Shown piece after piece: positions 27,149-37,082 of a DNA stretch of 64,000 nucleotides (within the stretch, counting starts at the first letter, position 1; each line of letters opens with the position of its first letter). The notes beneath the pieces were generated by a model, which ran no database searches, was not told the origin of the DNA, and saw only the letters and a list, made by a program, of their open reading frames with translations. Source of the DNA: Oceanicola granulosus HTCC2516 (lineage in GTDB: Bacteria > Pseudomonadota > Alphaproteobacteria > Rhodobacterales > Rhodobacteraceae); contig NZ_CH724110.1 in the NCBI RefSeq assembly GCF_000153305.1, positions 17,112-81,111 on the forward strand. Direction: 5' to 3'. The position numbers and the translations under genes are program-made.

Positions 27149-27955
27149 ATGCCCGACCTCCTCCACCGCCCCTTCGGCAGCCACGGCAAGGTGCACGACA
27201 TCACCCCGGCCAGCGCCGGCTGGCGCTATGTCGGCTTCGGCCTCTACCGGCTGCGCCCGGGAGAGCGGGTGGCGGAGGCGACGGGCGAGCGCGAGGTGAT
27301 CCTCGTCATGGTCGAGGGCAAGGCGCGGATCGAGGGCGCGGGGCAGGATTGGGGCGAGCTGGGCGAGCGGATGGACGTCTTCGACAAGACGCCGCCCCAC
27401 TGCCTCTACCTGCCGAACGGCAGCGACTGGACAGCGGAGGCCACCACCGACTGCACCATCGCCGTCTGCTCGGCCCCGGGCAAGGGCGGCCATCCGGCGC
27501 GGCGGATCGGACCGGACGGCATCACCCTCACCTCCCGCGGCAAGGGCAACAACACCCGGCACATCAACAACATCGCCATGGAGGCCGAGGATTACTGCGA
27601 CAGCCTTCTGGTGACGGAGGTCTTCACGCCCGACGGCAACTGGTCCTCCTATCCCAGCCACCGCCACGACGAGGACGATTATCCACGGATCACCTACCTC
27701 GAGGAGACCTACTACCACCGGCTGAACCCGAAGGACGGCTTCGGCATCCAGAGGGTCTATACCGACGACCGGCAGCTGGACGAGACCATGGCCGTGCATG
27801 ACGGCGACGTGGTCTGCGTGCCGCGCGGCCACCATCCCTGCGGCGCGCCCTACGGGTTCGAGATGTACTACCTCAACGTCATGGCCGGCCCCCTGCGCAA
27901 GTGGCGCTTCGTGCCCGCGCCGGAGGTGGAATGGATCATGACCCGTGACGGCTGA
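27149..27955 (+). CDS. iolB: 5-deoxy-glucuronate isomerase
   Basis: A 268-residue bicupin that isomerises 5-deoxyglucuronate to 5-dehydro-2-deoxygluconate. The C-terminal cupin carries the metal-binding cluster SYPSHRHDEDDY and ETYYHRLNP, followed by VCVPRGHHPCGAPYGF. Length is typical. It begins three bases after the iolE stop and closes the operon; a hairpin follows. No iolA (methylmalonate/malonate-semialdehyde dehydrogenase) and no inositol-specific transporter follow in the window. Confidence 0.94.
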   Translation: MPDLLHRPFGSHGKVHDITPASAGWRYVGFGLYRLRPGERVAEATGEREVILVMVEGKARIEGAGQDWGELGERMDVFDKTPPHCLYLPNGSDWTAEATTDCTIAVCSAPGKGGHPARRIGPDGITLTSRGKGNNTRHINNIAMEAEDYCDSLLVTEVFTPDGNWSSYPSHRHDEDDYPRITYLEETYYHRLNPKDGFGIQRVYTDDRQLDETMAVHDGDVVCVPRGHHPCGAPYGFEMYYLNVMAGPLRKWRFVPAPEVEWIMTRDG

Positions 27956-27963
27956 CCTCGCTA

Positions 27964-28003
27964 GAGCAGGCTGCGCCCCGGAGGCCGCCGACGCAGCCCG
28001 CTC
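27964..28003 (+). terminator. Hairpin after iolB
   Basis: GAGCAGGCTGCG pairs with CGCAGCCCGCTC with one A/C mismatch, giving a 12-position stem around a 16-base loop, nine bases after the iolB stop. No T tail follows. It probably ends or protects the iol transcript. Confidence 0.5.
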
Positions 28004-28027
28004 GGAACAGAGAGGATAATCAGCACC

Positions 28028-29686
28028 TTGGAAAGCCATCCGGTCATCTTCCTGCTGAACATCACCAGCGCCGCGGCCCTTCTCGTCTGGGCCGTGCGGC
28101 TGGTGCGGACCGGGTTCGAGCGGGCCTTCGGCGACCAGCTGGGCCTGTGGCTGCGACGGTCGACGACCAGCCGGCCGAGCGCCGCCGGCTGCGGCGCGGC
28201 CGCCGCCGTGCTGCTGCAAAGCTCCACGGCGGTGGTCGTGCTGATGGCCAGCTTCCTCTCGGCCGGCAACATCGGGGGCGTCGCCGGGCTCGCCCTGCTG
28301 CTGGGCGCGGACGTCGGCTCCGCCCTGGTCACCCAGGTGCTCACCTCGCAGCTGGCCCTCGTGGAGCCGCTGCTGCTGCTGGCGGGCGTGCTGATCTTCC
28401 TGAGGGCCCGCCAGCGCCGGGCGCGGCAGGTCGGGCGGATCCTGATCGGGCTGGCGCTGATCTTCATCTCGCTCGACCTGATCCGCGCCGCGAGCAGCCC
28501 GCTGGTGGAGAGCCCGGCCGCAAGCGGGGCCATGGCCTACCTCGCCCGGGACCTCGTCACCGCCTTCGCCGTCTCCGCCGTATTCGCCTGGCTGGTGCAT
28601 TCCAGCGTCGCGGCGATCCTGCTCTACGCGACCATGGCGACCCAGGGCGTCCTGCCGCTCGAGGCGGCACTGGCCATGGTGCTGGGCGCGAATCTCGGCG
28701 GCTGCCTCATCGCCCTGCTCCTGACCCTGCAATCGGCCGCCAGCGTGCGCCGGGTGGTCTGGCTGAACCTGGCCCTGCGCGGGGGCGGTGCGCTCGTCGC
28801 GCTCGCGGTGCTGTTCTCCTGGGATGTCCTGCAGCAGATCCCCGGCGGCAGTGCGGGCCAGCAGGCGATCAACCTGCACCTGGCCTTCAACCTCGCGCTC
28901 CTGCTGCTGTTCCTGCCGTTCGTCGGCGCGCTGCACCGGGCGCACGAGAGGCTCTTCCCCATGGCGCGCGCCGAGGCCAATCCCCTGGCGCACCGCTCCG
29001 CGCTCGATCCCGAGGCGCTGAGCCAGCCCAAGCGGGCGCTCTCCTGCGCGGTCCGCGAGCTGGTCCACATCGGCGGACTGGTCGAGGCGATGTTCCGCCG
29101 CTCGATCGGCCTGATGGACGTCTACGATGCCGCCGAGGCCGCGCGCCTCGCCGAGACCAACGCGCTGATCGAGCGTCTCTCGCTGGAGCTGCGCCTCTAC
29201 CTCGCCCAGGTGCAGGCCAGCGACCGGCAGGACAAGATCGGCACCCGGGCCTTCGACCTGGCCGGCGTCGGGGCGAACCTCGAGGCCGCCGCCGACATCG
29301 TGGCCCAGACCATTCCCCGGCTCGCGGCGCGCAAGAGCTTCGAGAAGCTCACCTTCTCGGACGACGGCTGGCAGGAGCTGACCGAGTTCCACGAGCGGGT
29401 CCTGCGCAACGTCCAGCTGGGGATCTCCGTCCTGATGAACGACGAATCCGAGCTGGCCGAGAAGCTGGTCGAGGAGAAGGACAAGGTCCGCGACCTGGCC
29501 CGCCAGCTCGAAGAGCGCCACCTCTTCCGCCTGCAGCGCGGCCTCGAGGAGACGCTCAACACCAGCAGCATCCACCTGGAGCTACTGCGCGCCATCAAGA
29601 ACGTGAACACCGCCTTCGCCATGATCGCCTACCCGATCCTCAGCCAGTCCGGAAAGCTGCGCGACAGTCGGCTGGCATCGGATTGA
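28028..29686 (+). CDS. Na/Pi cotransporter family protein with PhoU-like domain
   Basis: A 552-residue membrane protein. The N-terminal 310 residues carry two Na/Pi-cotransporter repeats with the QSST-type signature in AAVLLQSSTAVVVLMASFLS and again in AWLVHSSVAAILLY. The C-terminal part (about 330-550) is helical and PhoU-like. It should move phosphate or a related anion with Na+ across the inner membrane. The start appears to be a TTG at 28028, with AGAGAGGA about 13 bases upstream; no ATG or GTG with a better site precedes the first membrane helix. It lies downstream of the iol hairpin and is probably an independent unit. Confidence 0.87.
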   Translation: MESHPVIFLLNITSAAALLVWAVRLVRTGFERAFGDQLGLWLRRSTTSRPSAAGCGAAAAVLLQSSTAVVVLMASFLSAGNIGGVAGLALLLGADVGSALVTQVLTSQLALVEPLLLLAGVLIFLRARQRRARQVGRILIGLALIFISLDLIRAASSPLVESPAASGAMAYLARDLVTAFAVSAVFAWLVHSSVAAILLYATMATQGVLPLEAALAMVLGANLGGCLIALLLTLQSAASVRRVVWLNLALRGGGALVALAVLFSWDVLQQIPGGSAGQQAINLHLAFNLALLLLFLPFVGALHRAHERLFPMARAEANPLAHRSALDPEALSQPKRALSCAVRELVHIGGLVEAMFRRSIGLMDVYDAAEAARLAETNALIERLSLELRLYLAQVQASDRQDKIGTRAFDLAGVGANLEAAADIVAQTIPRLAARKSFEKLTFSDDGWQELTEFHERVLRNVQLGISVLMNDESELAEKLVEEKDKVRDLARQLEERHLFRLQRGLEETLNTSSIHLELLRAIKNVNTAFAMIAYPILSQSGKLRDSRLASD

Positions 29687-29966
29687 GCGCTTCGTCCCGG
29701 CAAAGCCGTAGGCCGGGCTTCAGCCCGGCTCGCGCCGTCCATTACCATAATCATCCTTAGTGGTCCTTGCCCTCGACACTGCTCGGAACAGGCCGCACGC
29801 CTCGTCGTTGAGAGGACATCAGAGGGGGAGCGCGTGTGTGCATTCGTATCAGTATCGATGGGCGACCACTCCTGGCCGGCTTGCCTCCCAGCGACGGGCC
29901 GCTGACGTCCGAGCCCCGCGATAAGGCTGATCCGGCGCCTTCACACGAATTCGGGGGCGGCCGCTC
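29687..29966. other. Intergenic region with short GC-rich hairpin
   Basis: 280 bases between the Na/Pi cotransporter and ackA. The perfect 7-bp stem GCCGGGC-TTCA-GCCCGGC (29712-29729) lies 25 bases after the cotransporter stop and could terminate it or be a REP-like element. The rest is less GC-rich; I recognise no convincing -35/-10 pair. The ackA ribosome site is GGGGGCGG just before 29967. Confidence 0.45.
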
Positions 29967-31127
29967 ATGACCGGCAGCATTCTCGCATTGAACGTCGGAT
30001 CCTCCAGCGTCAGCTTCGCCGCCTATCCGCCCGACGCGCCGTCTGAGCCGGAGCTGAGCGGTCAGCTCGACGAGACCACGGACACCGGCGTCGTGCTGCA
30101 GGACGGTGACGGCAACGACCTGCCCCCGCTGCCCCTGCCCGACCAACCGGACCGGCGGGCGTTGGTGTCGGCGCTGGCGGCGCGGGTGCGGGAGCGGCTG
30201 CCCGGGCCGCTGGTGGTGGGGCATCGGGTCGTCCATAGCGGCGGGCGCTTCCGTGCGCCGGTGCCGCTCGATGCGGAGACGGAGGCGGCGCTGCGGGGTT
30301 TCGCGCCGCTCGCACCGCTGCACCAGGGCGCGAACCTCGACTCGGCGGCCTGGCTGCGCGCCGAGGATCCCGAGCTGGCCCAGTTCGCGGTCTTCGACGA
30401 CGCCTTCCACGCCACCCTGCCCGAGGTCGCCCGCCGCCTGCCGCTCCCCGACGACGTCGCCCGCGGGCTGCGGCGGCACGGGTTTCACGGCCTGTCCTAC
30501 GCCTCCGTCGCGCGGCAGATGCGGGCCCTGTCGTCCGCCCGCCGCGTCGTCGCGCTGCACCTGTCGGGCGGCGCCAGCCTCTGCGCGATGCAGGACGGGC
30601 GCAGCGTCGACACGTCGATGGGTCTGACGCCGCTGGACGGGGTGATGATGGGCACCCGCTCGGGCGCGCTCGATCCGGGCGCCCTGCTCTACCTGATGAA
30701 GCGCGACGGGCGCACGCCCGAGGAGATGGAAGAGCTGCTCTACCGCCACGCCGGGCTCAAGGGCGTCTCGGGCATCAGCGCCGACATGCGCGATCTCTTC
30801 GCCTCCGACGCGCCCGGCGCGGCGCGCGCGCTGGATCTCTACTGCCACCTCCTGCTCCGCCAGCTGGGCGCGATGGTCGCCAGCCTCGGCGGCGTCGATG
30901 CGCTCGTCTTCACCGGCGGCGCGGGCGTGGGGCAGCCCGGCCTGCGCGAGCGGCTCTGCGCCCGCCTCGACTGGCTCGGCGTCGGGCTCGACGCGGAGGC
31001 CAACGCACGCTCGGCGCCCCTGATCTCCACCCCCGCGAGCGCGGTCGAGGTGCGGGTCCTGCCGGCCCGGGAGGAGGCGGAGATCGCACGGGCGGTGGCG
31101 GCACACCTCGATGGGAGCGACAGATGA
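29967..31127 (+). CDS. ackA: Acetate kinase
   Basis: A 386-residue acetokinase-family enzyme that makes ATP and acetate from acetyl phosphate. Features: N-terminal [10 protein letters not shown] with Asn9, the GHRVVHSGG segment with substrate Arg, [10 protein letters not shown] with the catalytic Asp, LSGGASLCA, and [18 protein letters not shown]. The usual LGNGAS is LSGGAS here, a modest variation. Overlap with xfp by ATGA shows an operon in which phosphoketolase supplies acetyl phosphate directly. No pta gene is beside it. Confidence 0.92.
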   Translation: MTGSILALNVGSSSVSFAAYPPDAPSEPELSGQLDETTDTGVVLQDGDGNDLPPLPLPDQPDRRALVSALAARVRERLPGPLVVGHRVVHSGGRFRAPVPLDAETEAALRGFAPLAPLHQGANLDSAAWLRAEDPELAQFAVFDDAFHATLPEVARRLPLPDDVARGLRRHGFHGLSYASVARQMRALSSARRVVALHLSGGASLCAMQDGRSVDTSMGLTPLDGVMMGTRSGALDPGALLYLMKRDGRTPEEMEELLYRHAGLKGVSGISADMRDLFASDAPGAARALDLYCHLLLRQLGAMVASLGGVDALVFTGGAGVGQPGLRERLCARLDWLGVGLDAEANARSAPLISTPASAVEVRVLPAREEAEIARAVAAHLDGSDR

Positions 31128-33460
31128 GCGACGACCTCACGCAAGTGGACGCCTGGTGGCGCGCGGCCAACTACCTCTCGGCGGCGCAGATCTACCTGCT
31201 CGACAACCCGCTGCTCCAGGAGCCGCTGCGCGCGGATCACATCAAGCCCCGGCTCCTCGGTCACTGGGGCACCTCGCCGGGGCTCAACTTCGTCTATGCC
31301 CACCTGAACCGCGCGATCCGCGCCCGCGACCTCGACATGATCTTCATCGCCGGCCCCGGTCACGGCGGGCCGGCCGTCCTCGCCAACGCCTGGCTCGAGG
31401 GCACCTATGGCGAGGTCTACCCCGAGGCCGGCCATGGCGCGGAGGAAATCCGCCGCTTCGTCAAGCAGTTCTCCTTCCCCGGTGGCGTGCCGAGCCATGC
31501 CGCGCCCGAGACGCCGGGCTCGATCCACGAGGGCGGCGAACTCGGCTACAGCCTGATGCACGCGCACGGGGCCGCCTTCGACAATCCCGACCTGCACGTC
31601 GCCTGCGTGATCGGCGACGGCGAGGCCGAAGCGGGGCCGCTCGCGGCGAGCTGGCCGTCGATCCGCTTCGTCGATGCCGCCCGCGACGGCGCGGTGCTGC
31701 CGATCCTGCACCTCAACGGCTACCGCATCGCCGGGCCGACGGTGATGGGCCGGATGGACGACGCGGCGCTCGACGCGCTGTTTCGCGGCCACGGCTACGC
31801 GCCGCTCTTCGTCTGCGGCGACGAGCCGGCGCGGATGCACCGCGACATGGCCGCCGCGCTCGACGCCGCCTTCGACTCCATCGCGGCCATCCAGCGCGCC
31901 GCCCGCGACGGCACCGCGACGCCGGCCGAGACGCCGCGCTGGCCGCTGATCGTGCTGCGCAGCCCCAAGGGCTGGACCGGGCCGGAGCGCGTCGACGGCG
32001 CGCCGGTCGAGGGCACCCACCGCGCCCACCAGATCCCGCTGCCCGGCGTGAAGGACGACCCCGACCACCTGCGCCAGCTCGAGGCGTGGCTGAAGAGCTA
32101 CCGCCCCGACGAGCTGTTCCGCGACGGCGCCCCCGCCGAGGCCCTGCGCGCCATCGCTCCCGAGGGCGTCCGCCGGATGAGCGCCAACCCGGCCGCCAAC
32201 GGCGGCCGCCTGCTGCGCCCGCTCGACCTGCCCGCCCTCGCGCCCGCCGAGGTCGAGGTCCCTGCCCCCGGCGCGGTGCAGGCCAGCGCCAACAAGGCGC
32301 TCGGCGCCTGGCTGCGCGAGGTGATGCGCGCCAACCCGGACAACTTCCGCCTGTTCGGCCCCGACGAGACCGAGAGCAACAAGCTCGACGCCGTCTTCGA
32401 CGTCACCGGGCGCAAGGCGACGGGGGAGGTGCGCGACGACGATGCCGACCTCGCGCCCGACGGGCGGGTGATGGAGGTGCTGTCCGAGCACCTCTGCCAG
32501 GGCTGGCTCGAGGGCTACCTGCTGACCGGCCGGCACGGGCTCTTCAACAGCTACGAGGCCTTCGTCCACATCGCCGCCTCGATGTTCAACCAGCACGCCA
32601 AGTGGCTGCGGGTGAGCGGGGGCCTCGCGTGGCGCGCGCCGGTGGCCTCGCTGAACTACCTGCTGACCTCCCATGTCTGGCGGCAGGACCACAACGGCTT
32701 CAGTCACCAGGATCCCGGCTTCCTCGATCACGTCGCCTCCAAGGGCGCGGAGGTCGTGCGCATCTACCTGCCGCCCGACGCCAACTGCCTGCTGCAGGTG
32801 GCGCGGGCCTGCCTCGAGAGCCGCGACCGGGTCAACGTCATCGTCTCGGGCAAGCACGAGGAGAGCCAGTGGCTGTCGCCCGAGGCGGCGCGGGCGCATT
32901 GCGAGGCCGGCCTCGGCGCCTGGGACTGGGCTTCCGACGAAGTACCGCCCGACGTGGTCATGGCCTGCGCGGGCGACGTGCCGACGCAGGAGACGCTCGC
33001 CGCCGTCGCGCTGCTGCGCGAGCACCTGCCCGACCTGGCGCTGCGGGTGGTCAACGTGGTCGACCTCATGGCGCTGCAGCCCCCGCCGCGCAACGCCGAC
33101 GGGCTGGACGATGCCGGGTTCGACGCGCTCTTCACCACCGACAAGCCGGTGATCTTCGCCTTCCACGGCTATCCCGGCCTGATCCACGAGCTCACCTACC
33201 GCCGCCGCAACCATCACAACTTTCACGTTCACGGCTACAGCGAGAGCGGCACGACCACGACGCCGGCGGACATGGCGGTGCGCAACGCGCTCGACCGCTT
33301 CCACCTCGTCCTCGCCGCCCTGCGCCGCAGCGGCCGTGACGACCCGGCGGCCGAGGCGCTGGCCGCCCATTGCCGCGACCGGCTCGAGGCCCACCATGAC
33401 CACGTGCGCGCCACCGGCACCGACCTGCCCGAGATCCGCGACTGGCGCTGGCCGGGCTGA
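31124..33460 (+). CDS. xfp: Phosphoketolase (xylulose-5-P/fructose-6-P)
   Basis: A 778-residue thiamine-diphosphate phosphoketolase, which cleaves xylulose-5-phosphate (and often fructose-6-phosphate) with Pi to acetyl phosphate plus an aldose phosphate. Family motifs are clear: [28 protein letters not shown], the ThDP motif [28 protein letters not shown], and the C-terminal [15 protein letters not shown] with GTTTTPADM. Length is close to the usual 790-820. Cotranscribed with ackA, it forms an ATP-yielding shunt from pentose phosphates to acetate. Its substrate preference cannot be read by eye. Confidence 0.95.
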   Translation: MSDDLTQVDAWWRAANYLSAAQIYLLDNPLLQEPLRADHIKPRLLGHWGTSPGLNFVYAHLNRAIRARDLDMIFIAGPGHGGPAVLANAWLEGTYGEVYPEAGHGAEEIRRFVKQFSFPGGVPSHAAPETPGSIHEGGELGYSLMHAHGAAFDNPDLHVACVIGDGEAEAGPLAASWPSIRFVDAARDGAVLPILHLNGYRIAGPTVMGRMDDAALDALFRGHGYAPLFVCGDEPARMHRDMAAALDAAFDSIAAIQRAARDGTATPAETPRWPLIVLRSPKGWTGPERVDGAPVEGTHRAHQIPLPGVKDDPDHLRQLEAWLKSYRPDELFRDGAPAEALRAIAPEGVRRMSANPAANGGRLLRPLDLPALAPAEVEVPAPGAVQASANKALGAWLREVMRANPDNFRLFGPDETESNKLDAVFDVTGRKATGEVRDDDADLAPDGRVMEVLSEHLCQGWLEGYLLTGRHGLFNSYEAFVHIAASMFNQHAKWLRVSGGLAWRAPVASLNYLLTSHVWRQDHNGFSHQDPGFLDHVASKGAEVVRIYLPPDANCLLQVARACLESRDRVNVIVSGKHEESQWLSPEAARAHCEAGLGAWDWASDEVPPDVVMACAGDVPTQETLAAVALLREHLPDLALRVVNVVDLMALQPPPRNADGLDDAGFDALFTTDKPVIFAFHGYPGLIHELTYRRRNHHNFHVHGYSESGTTTTPADMAVRNALDRFHLVLAALRRSGRDDPAAEALAAHCRDRLEAHHDHVRATGTDLPEIRDWRWPG

Positions 33461-33490
33461 GCGCGCGGGCGACAGGAGGAGGTTCCAGCG

Positions 33491-35482
33491 ATGCCCGACA
33501 CGACCCGATCCCGAGACCGGATGGTGGAGCGCCAGCTCGCCGCGCGGGGCATCCGCGACGCCCGGGTGCTCGACGCGATGCGCAAGGTGCCGCGCGAGGC
33601 GTTTGTCGCGCCGGGCTCGGAGGAGTTCGCCTACGAGGACGGCCCGCTGCCCATCGGCCACGGCCAGACCATCTCGCAGCCCTACATCGTCGCGCTGATG
33701 ATCGAGGCGGTCGAGGTCCGGCCCGGCGAGCGGGTGCTGGAGGTCGGCACCGGATCGGGCTACGCCGCCGCGATCCTCGCCGAGATCGCCGGCGCGGTTC
33801 ACTCCATCGAGCGCCACGCCCCCCTCGCCGGCACCGCGCGCGAGCGGCTGGCCGCCGCGGGCTACGGCTCGGTCGAGGTGCATGTGGGCGACGGCACCCT
33901 CGGCTGGGCGGAGGCCGCGCCCTACGACGCGATCCTCGTCGCCGCCGGCGGCCCCTTGGTGCCGGAGGCGCTGAAGGCCCAGCTCGCGCCCGGCGGCCGG
34001 CTCGTGATCCCGGTGGGCGACGTGGCGGCCGCCGAGGGGCAGTCGCTGCTGAAGATCACCCGCACCGGCGACGACAGATGGGAGCAGGAGCGGATCGCGG
34101 GCGTGCGCTTCGTGCCGCTGATCGGCGCGCAGGGCTGGGCCGAGGACGGCAGCCGCGCCGCCTCGTCCCACGTCCCCGCCCGCAGCCGCAGCCTGCCCGA
34201 GACGATCGCCGAGGCGGCCGAGCCCCTGCCCGCCTTCGATGACCCCGCCTTCGGCCGTCTCTTCGACCGCTGGGCCGACCGGCGCGTGGTGCTGCTGGGC
34301 GAGGCGAGCCACGGCACCGACGACTTCTACCGCGCCCGCGCCGCCGTCACCCGGCACCTGATCGCCCACCACGGCTTCTCCATCGTCGCCGTCGAGGCCG
34401 ACTGGCCCGACGCCGCCGCCGTCGACCGCTTCGTCCGCCACCACGCCGCGCGGGAGTTCGAGGAGCCCGCCTTCACACGCTTCCCCACCTGGATGTGGCG
34501 CAACGAAGCCGTCGCGGACTTCGCCGACTGGCTGCGCGGGCACAACGACGGCGTTCCGCCGGCGCGGCGCGCGGGCTTCTACGGGCTCGACATCTACAAC
34601 ATGCGCGGCTCCATCGCCGCCGTGCTCGCCTACCTCGACGCGCACGACCCGGAGGCCGCCCGCATCGCCCGCGAGCGCTACGGCTGCCTCACGCCGTGGC
34701 AGAGCGACCCGGCCACCTACGGCCGCGCGGTGCTCAGCCGGGGCTACGAGGATTGCGAGGCGGAGGTGATCGCCCAGCTGCGCGACCTGCTGGAGAAGCG
34801 GCTCGACTACGAGACGCGGGACGGGCAGAGCTTCCTCGACGCGGCGCAGAACGCCCGGCTGGTGCGCTCGGCCGAGCGCTACTACCGGATCATGTATTAC
34901 GGCGGCGCCGAGAGCTGGAACCTGCGCGACAGCCACATGTTCGAGACGCTCGAGCACCTGCTCGAGGCGCGCGGGCCGGAGGCGAAGGCGGTGGTCTGGG
35001 CGCACAATTCCCACATCGGCGACGCCCGGGCGACGGAGATGGGCGCGGTCCGGGGCGAGCACAACATCGGCCAGCTCTGCCGCGAGCGCTTCGGCGACGA
35101 GGCCGCGCTGGTCGGCATGGGCACCCACACCGGCACCGTCGCCGCGGCGACCAACTGGGACGGCGAGATGGAGGTCAAGCGCGTCCGCCCCTCCCGCGAG
35201 GACAGCTACGAGCGGCTCTGCCACGAGGCCGGCCAGCCGCGCTTCCTGCTCGACCTCGCCGCCGACGGTCCGCTGCGCACGCGCCTCGCCGAGGAGCGGC
35301 TGCAGCGCTTCATCGGCGTCATCTACCGCCCCGAGACGGAGCTGCAATCGCACTATGCCCAAGCCAGCCTCTCACGCCAGTACGACGGCTGGCTCTGGAT
35401 CGACGAGACCCGGGCGGTGACGCCCCTCGCCCCCGAACACCGCCACCCCGGCACCCCCGAGACCTGGCCGTTCGGCGTGTGA
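33491..35482 (+). CDS. Isoaspartyl methyltransferase-erythromycin esterase fusion
   Basis: A 663-residue two-domain protein. Residues 1-215 are a protein-L-isoaspartate O-methyltransferase: GQTISQPYIV with Ser62 and SAM motif I EVGTGSGYAAA (84-94). From about residue 240 to the end is an erythromycin-esterase-like domain: LLGEASHGTDDFY (Glu271, His274), IVAVEADWPDA, and WAHNSHIGDA further on. A continuous open frame with no internal start or stop shows a real fusion. The first domain repairs deamidated Asn/isoAsp damage; the second family hydrolyses lactones or related esters, but its role when fused is not established. GGAGGAGG precedes the ATG. No signal peptide, so cytosolic. Confidence 0.92.
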   Translation: MPDTTRSRDRMVERQLAARGIRDARVLDAMRKVPREAFVAPGSEEFAYEDGPLPIGHGQTISQPYIVALMIEAVEVRPGERVLEVGTGSGYAAAILAEIAGAVHSIERHAPLAGTARERLAAAGYGSVEVHVGDGTLGWAEAAPYDAILVAAGGPLVPEALKAQLAPGGRLVIPVGDVAAAEGQSLLKITRTGDDRWEQERIAGVRFVPLIGAQGWAEDGSRAASSHVPARSRSLPETIAEAAEPLPAFDDPAFGRLFDRWADRRVVLLGEASHGTDDFYRARAAVTRHLIAHHGFSIVAVEADWPDAAAVDRFVRHHAAREFEEPAFTRFPTWMWRNEAVADFADWLRGHNDGVPPARRAGFYGLDIYNMRGSIAAVLAYLDAHDPEAARIARERYGCLTPWQSDPATYGRAVLSRGYEDCEAEVIAQLRDLLEKRLDYETRDGQSFLDAAQNARLVRSAERYYRIMYYGGAESWNLRDSHMFETLEHLLEARGPEAKAVVWAHNSHIGDARATEMGAVRGEHNIGQLCRERFGDEAALVGMGTHTGTVAAATNWDGEMEVKRVRPSREDSYERLCHEAGQPRFLLDLAADGPLRTRLAEERLQRFIGVIYRPETELQSHYAQASLSRQYDGWLWIDETRAVTPLAPEHRHPGTPETWPFGV

Positions 35483-35552
35483 CGTCTCGGCGGCTCCGTC
35501 GCGGACCGGCCCGCCGATGGACGTCGCGGCCGCGCCGTGGTGAAGATGCCCC

Positions 35553-36977
35553 ATGAGCTACGCACTCTACATCGGCGCCGAGCGCAGCGCGACGGGCCAC
35601 GGCTGGCTCGCGGGCTACGGCGACGAGCCGTCCGGCCACTGGCTGCAGGTCACCCCGGCCGAGGACCACCCGGCAGGGGCCACGATCACGGTGGGCGTCA
35701 CCGCCGACGCCGCTCTGCCCGGCCGGTTGAGCGAGATCCCGCAGGCGGCGCGGACCGCGCGGTACATGGGCGTGAACTACAGCCACTACCTCGGTGCGCC
35801 CGCGCTCCTGACCAACGGCGGCGTGAACCAGCACGGTGTCGCCGTGCGCGACGTCTGGTCGCCTTCGCGCCCGGACCTGGTGGCGATGACGCCCCCCGAT
35901 CAGACCGGGCCGAACTACTCCGACCTCGCGCGCCTCGTGCTCGAGCGGGCCCGCAGCGCCCGCGACGGCGTGGAGATCATCGGCGCCATGATCGCGCAGC
36001 ACGGCCATTCCAGCTACGGCGGCAACGCGCACCTGATCGCGGATGACCGCGAGGGATGGGTGGTCATCGAATGCGCGGGCGGCCTCGGCCTGTGGGTGGC
36101 CGAACGGCTGGGCCCTTGCAGCATCCGCGCCCTGCGGCCGGGCCATATCGGCGTCATCGCCCAGCAGCCGGGTCAGGATGTCCTGTTTCCGCCGCACTTC
36201 CTCGAGACCGCACAGCGGCTCGGCTGGCACAGCCCCGGCGAGGTGTTTGACGTCAACCGGGTGTTCGGCGACGGGCGCGGACGGCGGCCCGGCGTGGTCT
36301 GGATCGAGGACGAGATGACCCGCCGCGCGGAGCGCCCGGGCGGCCTGACGTTCGCGGACGTGGTCTGGGCCGTCTCGACGCCGCGCCTGACCGGAGACAG
36401 CGCGGGCTACGGACAGATCGTGCCGCTCGAGGCCGGCACCCCGGAGATGCGGCGCATGATGTGGCACGCGCCGGTCGGCCCGGTCGCGGCGCCGTTGGTG
36501 CCGGTGTTCCTGGGGATCGACCGGGTGCCGCTCGAATACGGCCGGCACCGCTACCTCGGGCGCGGCGAGAGCGCGCGCTTCGTCGACCGCGTGCACGAAG
36601 TCACCGGGGCGGAGGCCATCTCCGAGGTGCCTCAGGGCGCCGCCGCGACCCGCTCCGCCGTCGCGGTGTTCAAGCGGCTGATGCACCTCGCCTTCCAGGG
36701 GGGCGAGGCGTGGGTGGCCGAGCTTTCGGCCCATTGGCGGGCGGTGGAATCCCGGCTGGCCGGCGAACTTGGCGACATCGAGCGCAGCGCCGACATCCTC
36801 GTCGCGGCGGAGGCGCCGGACCTGGCGCGTCGCCTCCTGACCGAGCACGTCGAGGTGCGGCTGGCGCGGGTACTGGCCGAGGCCGAGGCCCTCGCCGCCG
36901 GCTACGAGGCCCGCCTGCGCGCCGGTATCGGGCTCAACATGACCCGGACGCCGCGGACGCCCGATCAGATCTGGTAG
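35553..36977 (+). CDS. C69-like (PepD family) Ntn-hydrolase with N-terminal Ser
   Basis: A 474-residue protein resembling C69 dipeptidases, which are N-terminal-nucleophile hydrolases. Matching segments: NGGVNQHGVAVRDVWSP, PNYSDLARLVLERARSARD, NAHLIADDREGWVVIE, and the late membrane-free helical region with a KRLMHLAFQGGEAW stretch. In C69 enzymes the catalytic Cys directly follows the initiator Met; here the start reads MSYALYIGAE, so Ser2 occupies that place and no Cys lies near. An in-frame TGA four codons upstream excludes a longer start. Either Ser is the nucleophile or the enzyme is inactive or repurposed. No signal peptide. Seventy bases separate it from the upstream fusion gene. Confidence 0.78.
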   Translation: MSYALYIGAERSATGHGWLAGYGDEPSGHWLQVTPAEDHPAGATITVGVTADAALPGRLSEIPQAARTARYMGVNYSHYLGAPALLTNGGVNQHGVAVRDVWSPSRPDLVAMTPPDQTGPNYSDLARLVLERARSARDGVEIIGAMIAQHGHSSYGGNAHLIADDREGWVVIECAGGLGLWVAERLGPCSIRALRPGHIGVIAQQPGQDVLFPPHFLETAQRLGWHSPGEVFDVNRVFGDGRGRRPGVVWIEDEMTRRAERPGGLTFADVVWAVSTPRLTGDSAGYGQIVPLEAGTPEMRRMMWHAPVGPVAAPLVPVFLGIDRVPLEYGRHRYLGRGESARFVDRVHEVTGAEAISEVPQGAAATRSAVAVFKRLMHLAFQGGEAWVAELSAHWRAVESRLAGELGDIERSADILVAAEAPDLARRLLTEHVEVRLARVLAEAEALAAGYEARLRAGIGLNMTRTPRTPDQIW

Positions 36978-37082
36978 ACGAGGTCCGCGGCGGGCCGCGC
37001 CACACCCCGTCTTTCGCCCGCCTCGCAAGCCAAACCTGCCCCGTGACGGAACCGACGCCGCCCCGTCGGCGTCGTCTCAGGG

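Noticed and set aside
24323-29575. A 1750-codon open frame on the minus strand across the iol operon
   Set aside because: It lies antisense to six well-recognised genes, has no ribosome site, and its translation is rich in Arg, Gly and Ala with no domain. High GC suppresses stop codons in this frame.
30839-35362. A 1507-codon minus-strand frame over xfp and the methyltransferase fusion
   Set aside because: Same GC-driven artefact; antisense to clearly conserved enzymes.
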